From Eubacterium sp. CAG:274 (GTDB lineage Bacteria; Bacillota; Clostridia; Lachnospirales; CAG-274), in assembly GCA_000432155.1 (NCBI GenBank), contig FR888492.1:1-11080 (forward strand): a DNA stretch of 11,080 bases, given 5' to 3'. Shown piece by piece: positions 5,511 through 11,080 of the stretch. Position numbers and translations under genes: made by a program. Below the pieces are notes generated by a model that saw only the letters and a list, made by a program, of their open reading frames with translations, was not told the DNA's origin and searched no databases. Positions within the stretch are counted from its first letter, which is position 1. Every line of letters starts with the position of its first letter.

Positions 5511-8500
5511 CTATTATTTCTGCAACTTTCTTTGCTTTGCTTTTTATAAAGTAATGGCCAGCATTTTTTAATGTAATTAAACTAAAATCATTTATGTAAT
5601 TTTTCCACTTTTTAGCTTTATTGCTATAGCCTAATGTAATTTTATCATTTTCTCCGAAAATTAATATAACTGCCCCTTTAATATTAATTCTATTTTCTTT
5701 ATTAACATATTTGAAAAATCTATTGGTATCGTTTCTAAAAATTTTTTCTGATACCTTTTCAAAACATACCTGTTCTCCACCTAATTTTTCTAAAAAATAA
5801 TTTATATATTTTCTATTTACAAAGCTCCAAGGGTTTATTGTTTTTCCCAATATTCTAGGAGCTTTTGTCGGTAGGCTTGCCCCTATAAACACATTATCTA
5901 CAACTTTTCTATTACTTTCTAGGTATTTAGCAATCTCCAATGCCACGACACTACCTACACAAATTCCTATAACACTAAAGGAACTATAGCCCAACTTACA
6001 AAGTTCTTTTCCTATGTTCTCCCCAATATTTTCAACTGTTATATCTTTATTAAAAAACGAAGTATATACTCCTAAAACATCAAAATCCTTGATATATTCA
6101 CACATACTTAAAAATATTTGAGGTTCGCTTCCACCATAGGGTACACATACCAGAGCTTTTTTGCTATTATTGCTTTTTAAAACTGTAAGCATTTTTCTAC
6201 TATTTATGTTTTCAACTATTTTTCTAACAGTTCTAAACTCGTAAAAGTCACTAAACTTAATATCACTTTCTGAAACAGCATTTACAACTTTTATTACCCC
6301 CAAAGAATCAATACCCTTATTAAATAAATCGTCTTCAGGCATAATATTTTTGATTTCCGTTTCTCTTGCAATTACATCAATTAGCTTTCTTTCATTTTCA
6401 GTTGCATTAATATCTATTTTTTCATTTTCTAAAACAATTTCATAAAGTTTTTTATAATCAGTTTTGCCATTTTTATTTAGTGGAATACTTTCCACATTTT
6501 TAATTATTGTAGGCATTTCTCTATAGTTTAGTTTTATCCTAAGAACATATTTTATATTATTGCAATTTCCAGTATAGACAGCACATAACATATCTTTATA
6601 GGCAAAAACTCTTACATCACTAACTCCAGATACAGACATAAACGCCTTTTCAATACTTTCAGGCTCTACTCTTATACCTTTTACTTTTAGCTGTCTATCT
6701 TTTCTGCCCTCATAATATATATTTCCATCTTTACCTATGTAACCAATATCCCCTGTATAATAAGCATATTCCCCATTTATATTCTTAAATCCACTTATAT
6801 TTTTGTCTGTATACTCTCCTGTTTGTACACCAAAAATACAAATTTCTCCACTTTCCATAGGCGGAAGAACTGTTTCATTACTCATAATCTTAATTACACA
6901 ATTATCTACTGGTAACCCTATAGGTATATTATCCTCCTCAAAGGTTACATCATAATATGTAACATCAACTGCACATTCAGTTGGTCCATAAAGGTTATGA
7001 AGTTTTGCATTAATAAAAACATCTTTAAAACCACACATTAATGGCAAAGTCAATTTTTCTCCACTAGCAAAAACATCTTCTACACAATTAATTTTCACAT
7101 TGTTTTTAATGCAATAATCCAAAAATAATTTAAGCATAGATGGTACAAAATGAATTATCTGTATTTTATGTTTTAAAATTGCCTCTAAAATTTTGTCTGG
7201 ATATTTTTCATCTCCCTCATTTAGCATATACAGACTACCACCGAAGGCAAGGGACAAAAGTTCCCACATTGATACATCAAATACATTTGTTGTCTTTTGC
7301 AATACCCTTCTGGCAAGATTGTATTTTCTGTGCATCCAACACATTCTATTGTAAATTGCATCTGTACTTATTTTTACACCCTTAGGCACACCTGAAGAAC
7401 CGGAGGTATACATTGTATAGGCATATTTATTACTATCTACCACATTGTTTTCACTTCTGCAAAATTTATTCTTATCTGTAATGACAATACTACACTTTTT
7501 TCTAAAAAACTCTGTCGTTTCCTTTGAATTATGCACACTTATTGGCATATAAACACAACCAGCTTTTAATATTCCCATTAAAATTATGGGGAGAAAAGCA
7601 CTTCTTTCTACTTGTACACCAACGGTGCTACCCTTTTCCACATTGTTTTCCATAAGAAAATCTACAACAGAGTTGCTATACTGATTAAATTCTTCAAAAG
7701 TAAGCACTCTGTTATCATCTATTAAAGCAATATTGTTACCCTGTTTTTTGACTATTTCATCAAAATAGCCTTGTACATTTCCTTTATCATAATTGTAGAA
7801 AGTAGAATTAGTTTTTTCATATATTTCATTATCCATTTCAGTAAATATACTGATTTTATCCAAACTTATATCTTTAATACCCTGTTTTGTAATATGCAAT
7901 ATTCTATCCAAAAGACATTCGGCGTAAAAATCAGAAAAAAGGCTTTTCTTATAGTGTAATTGGATTTCCACACTATTTTCCTTTTCATTGATATAAAATC
8001 TCATATTGCTATCACAATAACCATTAAATAATTCTCTTATTTTACCTATTTTTAAAGCAGGTATCAATTTTTCATTTCTGTAAGAAATAGAAATATCATA
8101 TAAATTACTATGTATATGTTGATTATTGTACAAATCTTTTTGACTATAAAAGCCATATTTCATAAGTTTAAATATAGTTTTTCCAATACTAAAACAAGTT
8201 TTAGAAAAGGAATTTTCAACACTTTCAATGGCAACTGGCATTGTATTTGCAACCATTGAAATATCGTTTATATTATTATTATTTCTATTTAAAAATACAC
8301 TACCAAAAACAACTTTATCACTATTTTTTACTGTAGAAAAATACTTATAAATACTTCCTATAATAACCATACCAACTGAAATTTTATTTTTTTCAGCAAA
8401 CAATTTCAGCTTATTATATAACGCAGGTTTTATTAATATCTTTTGCACACCAGCCCTATAATCAAGGCTATTTTCTTTTATACAAAAGGCACTTTCATTA

Positions 8501-9042
8501 CTAATATATTTATCAAAAAAAGCAACAGCCTTTTCATACTTTTCTTTGGATATGCTTTCTTCATTTACAGTATGGCTTATTGCTATTCTCTTTTCATTTC
8601 TTTCTAAAATTTCTTGGAATTTTCTACATATATTTACCATTCCCATACCGTCACATATTATGTGATGAACATTTAAAAACAAGAAATTTTTATCCTTAAC
8701 AGTAATATAACAAATTTTAAAAAACCACTTATCCTCTATTGTAAAAGGTTCTTTTATTAATACATCAGCCCATTTTTCCACTTCTTCTCTGCTATCAAAA
8801 TAAAGGTGGTCAATAGGAAAATTTATTTCATCAGTAAAATACACATTTCCGTTTTCATCAACATTTTTTCTCAATGCTCTATTTTCTGCTACTAAAATTC
8901 TAAAATTATAGCAAAATTCATCATAATCTATATTTGTATCAAGGGTAACTAATCCACCTATATTGCATACAGCTGTATTACCACCAGCCCTATCCATATT
9001 AAAAATATTTTCTTCAAAGTTATTTAAACTGTATTTTTCCAT
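5488..9042 (-). CDS. Single-module NRPS, C-A(Ser)-T-TE, with Cys-nucleophile thioesterase
   Basis: A cytoplasmic 1184-aa nonribosomal peptide synthetase. Condensation domain about 1-400: HHIICDG at 126-132. Adenylation domain about 410-870: YTSGSSGVPKG (545-555), FDVSMWE (588-594), LYGPTE (684-689), YTGD (762-765), and NKNGK with catalytic K860. The ten pocket positions read D589, V590, W593, H631, F658, S660, L684, V692, D693, K860, matching the serine code of EntF. Carrier domain: GIDSL with phosphopantetheine site S913. Thioesterase about 960-1184: VCVPYGGSEP, nucleophile elbow GICVG with C1028 in place of Ser, D1133 in GENDK, and H1163 in AGHYF. The TE looks closer to GrsT-type enzymes. 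It is a little shorter than EntF (about 1290 aa). The start at 9042 follows AGGTGA (9052-9047). No partner synthetase, tailoring enzyme or transporter is near. Product unknown: an N-acylserine, an oligo-serine lactone or a strained-ring product are possibilities. Confidence 0.93.
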   Translation of the reverse strand: MEKYSLNNFEENIFNMDRAGGNTAVCNIGGLVTLDTNIDYDEFCYNFRILVAENRALRKNVDENGNVYFTDEINFPIDHLYFDSREEVEKWADVLIKEPFTIEDKWFFKICYITVKDKNFLFLNVHHIICDGMGMVNICRKFQEILERNEKRIAISHTVNEESISKEKYEKAVAFFDKYISNESAFCIKENSLDYRAGVQKILIKPALYNKLKLFAEKNKISVGMVIIGSIYKYFSTVKNSDKVVFGSVFLNRNNNNINDISMVANTMPVAIESVENSFSKTCFSIGKTIFKLMKYGFYSQKDLYNNQHIHSNLYDISISYRNEKLIPALKIGKIRELFNGYCDSNMRFYINEKENSVEIQLHYKKSLFSDFYAECLLDRILHITKQGIKDISLDKISIFTEMDNEIYEKTNSTFYNYDKGNVQGYFDEIVKKQGNNIALIDDNRVLTFEEFNQYSNSVVDFLMENNVEKGSTVGVQVERSAFLPIILMGILKAGCVYMPISVHNSKETTEFFRKKCSIVITDKNKFCRSENNVVDSNKYAYTMYTSGSSGVPKGVKISTDAIYNRMCWMHRKYNLARRVLQKTTNVFDVSMWELLSLAFGGSLYMLNEGDEKYPDKILEAILKHKIQIIHFVPSMLKLFLDYCIKNNVKINCVEDVFASGEKLTLPLMCGFKDVFINAKLHNLYGPTECAVDVTYYDVTFEEDNIPIGLPVDNCVIKIMSNETVLPPMESGEICIFGVQTGEYTDKNISGFKNINGEYAYYTGDIGYIGKDGNIYYEGRKDRQLKVKGIRVEPESIEKAFMSVSGVSDVRVFAYKDMLCAVYTGNCNNIKYVLRIKLNYREMPTIIKNVESIPLNKNGKTDYKKLYEIVLENEKIDINATENERKLIDVIARETEIKNIMPEDDLFNKGIDSLGVIKVVNAVSESDIKFSDFYEFRTVRKIVENINSRKMLTVLKSNNSKKALVCVPYGGSEPQIFLSMCEYIKDFDVLGVYTSFFNKDITVENIGENIGKELCKLGYSSFSVIGICVGSVVALEIAKYLESNRKVVDNVFIGASLPTKAPRILGKTINPWSFVNRKYINYFLEKLGGEQVCFEKVSEKIFRNDTNRFFKYVNKENRINIKGAVILIFGENDKITLGYSNKAKKWKNYINDFSLITLKNAGHYFIKSKAKKVAEIIEKSSKIN

Positions 9043-9054
9043 AAAATCACCTAT

Positions 9055-9216
9055 TCGAATTTATCTTTCCGATTCATTGGTCAGAACATTTTGCTTTGCA
9101 AAATGTGGCTTGCAAACAAGCCATCGGATTTATCTTTCCGATTCATTGGTCAGAACATTTTGCTTTGCAAAATGTGGCTTGCAAGCAAGCCATCGGATTT
9201 ATCTTTCCGATTCATT
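9055..9216. repeat. Tandem three-hairpin intergenic repeat, right array (69-bp period)
   Basis: Two full 69-bp units plus a partial one. Stem A is 9 bp with loop TTT (9086-9094 with 9098-9106, and 9155-9163 with 9167-9175; ACATTTTGC/GCAAAATGT). Stem B is GGCTTG/CAAGCC (9107-9112 with 9117-9122; 9176-9181 with 9186-9191). Stem C is ATCGGA/TCCGAT (9123-9128 with 9137-9142; 9192-9197 with 9206-9211). The partial copy nearest the NRPS (9055-9079) keeps only a damaged stem C. Compared with the left array, the stem C sequence and the core GGCTTG are kept, but stem A is different on both arms. The array ends 3 nt from the NRPS ribosome site. Confidence 0.92.
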
Positions 9217-9252
9217 AAAAATTCGGACAGATGATAAATCATCTGCCCGAAT
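9216..9252 (-). terminator. Rho-independent terminator of the SLH protein gene
   Basis: ATTCGG-A-CAGATGAT (9221-9235) pairs with ATCATCTG-C-CCGAAT (9238-9252), one internal mismatch (A9227 against C9246). On the minus strand it is followed by TTTTTAAT. It lies 57 nt past the TGA of the SLH gene, and its T-tract runs into the hairpin array exactly as at 114-155. Confidence 0.8.
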
Positions 9253-9308
9253 GAATAATTATATTTGCAAATTTAACTCCGTTGTCAGAATCCTATATAT
9301 AAATAATA

Positions 9309-11080
9309 TCATTTATTTATAATATTGTAAACAACCTGAGCCGCCTCTGCTCTCTTTGTATAAGCCTTAGGTCTTATTTCATTATTTTCATAACCCTTAA
9401 CAATGCCTACAGCATAAAGGTCATTTATATCCTTAACTGCATAAGCTGAAATATCTGCCTTGTCAGTAAATTCATTATCTTTCTGACTTTCATCAAGTTC
9501 ATCAATCTTTCTTAATGCTCTTGCTGTAAATGCACACATTTCTTCTCTTGTTATAGAGTCATCAGCATTAAAGTTATTATTTTCAGCACCATAGGCTATG
9601 CCAAGTTTTCTAGCCTTAATAATGCTATCGTGATAGTAACTATCAGCACTTACATCTGCAAACTCATCAACAGTAGTATCTTCGTCAGAAGTAATTTCGT
9701 CAAACTTATCGCCTAAAGAGTTCATAATAAGCATTACAAAATCGCCTCTCTTGACATTGTTTTCAGGAGCAAATTCATCTTTACTTACACCTGAAACAAT
9801 ACCCTTGTTATAGAGTTCAGCAATAGTATTTTCATACCATTTTCCTACTATATCCTTAAACGGATTAATTACAGGAGCAAATTCTGTTGTTGCCTCTGTT
9901 GTAGTTTCAGTTACAACGGTATCATTTGTAGTTGTTTCTGTTGTACTTTCAGTAGTTACAGTTGTAGTTGTATTACTATTTTCGCCAGACGCCTTACTAA
10001 AGTCGCCAGTATCTATAGTATCATCACCATTACCTTTTGAGCTTGTAGCATTGTTCCCAACTGTAACATTAAATGTCTTAGATACAACATACTTTTCAGG
10101 TACAGTTTCCCAAGCATCTTCTGTATATTCTTCATTTTCCCCTGTTAATACAACTTCGTCATCAAATGGCATAGCATAAACTGTAACAGTACAGTTACCC
10201 TCGCCTATACCTCTTAATATACCTAAGTCATTTGTACTAACAACATCGTTATTACTACTTACAACCTTGTACTTAATACCGCTTGTATCCTCGTTATCTA
10301 CACTAAGGTTCATATCAACAATATCTCCAGTTTTAACTGTAATATTGTCGCCAACACTTGTGATAATCTTTGAAGTTTTACCAAATTTCTTAATCTGAGA
10401 ATCACTTGCATATCTGATAAAGCCAAACACATCACTTGCATTTCCTACACTTAATACGAAGTTTGCATAGTCTAAATAACCGTAATCATAATCTTCATCA
10501 AGACCTTCAATTTCATGGTAATCATCTTTAGGAACATTAAACTGTATTGTTCCAGTTTTTTCTTCTCTAGGAGCTAAATCACCAATATCTATAGTCTTTG
10601 AAGTTGAACCATCAACAGTATCTTGTAATACGGCTACAAGTCCACTTTCTGGGAAGTTACCCTCATTCTTAATTGTGTAACTCATAGTAGCTTCATCTCT
10701 ACTAATCAACTTGTAATCATCAACACTTACAGAAATCTTTGAGTCTACTGGTTCAGTTGCAGAATCTTCATCTATTACCTTACCATTTCCATTAACAAGT
10801 TTAATATCAACCTTATAATCCTTCTTTTCAGTTAATTCTGGGAGGTCAATATAAACAGTTGTTTCTTCATTAGCTGCAAGATTAATATCTGTTGCTTCTC
10901 CAACCTTTTCATCATTTACATATGCCTCAACTTTAAGACCATTGCCATCAACAAAGCCCTCATTTTTAATCTTAACATTTGCAGTTGGAGTATAACCATA
11001 GATTACCTTAGTCAAATCTATATCTTTAATGTTAATATCATCAGCTACATTGAAGTTTAATTCTACAAGAGAACGCTCTT
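9309..11080 (-). CDS. S-layer-type surface protein, C-terminal part with three SLH domains (N-terminus outside window)
   Basis: The frame is open to the right edge (ERSLVELNFNVADD ... before the TTG at 11015), so the true start is outside and the internal TTG is not the start. Numbering from 11015: residues 1-180 contain CARDB-like beta-sandwich stretches (ANVKIKNEG, YTIKNEGNFPESGLVAV). About 205-325 look like a Big2-type domain (VKTGDIVDMNLSVDN, VVSSNNDVVSTNDLGILRGIGEGNCTVTV). About 343-383 form a Thr/Glu-rich linker (TTTTVTTESTTETTT). Three SLH domains follow at 384-449, 450-513 and 514-568, the usual number for non-covalent binding to pyruvylated secondary wall polymer. The end at TGA (9309-9311) falls exactly at the end of the third SLH domain, which shows that TGA is a real stop in this genome. 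The role is probably a surface adhesin, scaffold or S-layer component; ligand unknown. Confidence 0.9.
   Translation of the reverse strand, partial: ERSLVELNFNVADDINIKDIDLTKVIYGYTPTANVKIKNEGFVDGNGLKVEAYVNDEKVGEATDINLAANEETTVYIDLPELTEKKDYKVDIKLVNGNGKVIDEDSATEPVDSKISVSVDDYKLISRDEATMSYTIKNEGNFPESGLVAVLQDTVDGSTSKTIDIGDLAPREEKTGTIQFNVPKDDYHEIEGLDEDYDYGYLDYANFVLSVGNASDVFGFIRYASDSQIKKFGKTSKIITSVGDNITVKTGDIVDMNLSVDNEDTSGIKYKVVSSNNDVVSTNDLGILRGIGEGNCTVTVYAMPFDDEVVLTGENEEYTEDAWETVPEKYVVSKTFNVTVGNNATSSKGNGDDTIDTGDFSKASGENSNTTTTVTTESTTETTTNDTVVTETTTEATTEFAPVINPFKDIVGKWYENTIAELYNKGIVSGVSKDEFAPENNVKRGDFVMLIMNSLGDKFDEITSDEDTTVDEFADVSADSYYHDSIIKARKLGIAYGAENNNFNADDSITREEMCAFTARALRKIDELDESQKDNEFTDKADISAYAVKDINDLYAVGIVKGYENNEIRPKAYTKRAEAAQVVYNIINK

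Noticed and set aside
8963..9322. Plus-strand open frame of 119 codons through the right hairpin array
   Set aside because: It begins antisense inside the NRPS, has no ribosome site, and its repeated peptide is only the translation of the hairpin units.
9885..9907. TTGTTGC-like stretch resembling the heptamer operator
   Set aside because: It lies in the codons of the SLH protein's Thr-rich linker, the second copy is imperfect and there is no -10 box at the right distance.
11013..11015. TTG at 11015 as start of the SLH protein
   Set aside because: The frame is open upstream to the window edge with continuous domain-like sequence, no ribosome site and no signal peptide after the TTG.

Overview
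The window looks like a piece of a low-GC Gram-positive (Firmicutes, class Clostridia) chromosome. The reasons are strong AT bias, GGAGG-type Shine-Dalgarno sites, three-SLH cell-wall anchoring, copper-amine-oxidase-N 'stalk' proteins and SARP-type response regulators. The genus cannot be read from the sequence. TGA is used as a normal stop by the SLH protein at the right end, so the standard code applies.

Layout. 1-118: tandem hairpin repeats (72-bp period), then a minus-strand terminator (121-155) for a small four-helix membrane protein (708-196, minus). 1921-821 (minus): a secreted copper-amine-oxidase-N / DUF4163-DUF3298 protein. 2876-2079 (minus, TTG start): an orphan response regulator with a receiver domain and a SARP/BTAD-like output domain. 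3032-4393 (plus): a secreted NlpC/P60 peptidase with SH3b domains. 4409-5461 (plus): an SLH plus C39-type cysteine peptidase gene carrying an in-frame TGA at codon 27. 5473-5510: a bidirectional terminator. 9042-5488 (minus): a single-module C-A-T-TE nonribosomal peptide synthetase. 9055-9216: a second hairpin array (69-bp period). 9221-9252: terminator. 11080-9309 (minus): the C-terminal part of an S-layer-type protein with a Big2-like segment, a Thr-rich linker and three SLH domains.

How it fits together. The response regulator lies between two secreted-protein transcription units. Their promoters share an identical design: TTGTTGC, 4 bp, TTGTTGC, 11 bp, TATAAT. Direct heptamers at 11-bp spacing in place of a -35 box are what OmpR/PhoB- and SARP-type regulators bind, so the simplest reading is a compact regulon: regulator, DUF3298 stalk protein, and the NlpC/P60 plus C39 peptidase operon. 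All products are exported and act at the cell wall.

The NRPS is the other notable gene. Its adenylation pocket reads DVWHFSLVDK, the serine code of EntF, and its domain order C-A-T-TE is also that of EntF. Its thioesterase has Cys instead of Ser in the nucleophile elbow (GICVG). No partner biosynthetic genes, 4'-phosphopantetheinyl transferase or transporter are in the window. The two hairpin arrays keep three stem-loops per unit while the stem sequences differ by matched changes on both arms, and both begin right after the T-tract of a minus-strand terminator.
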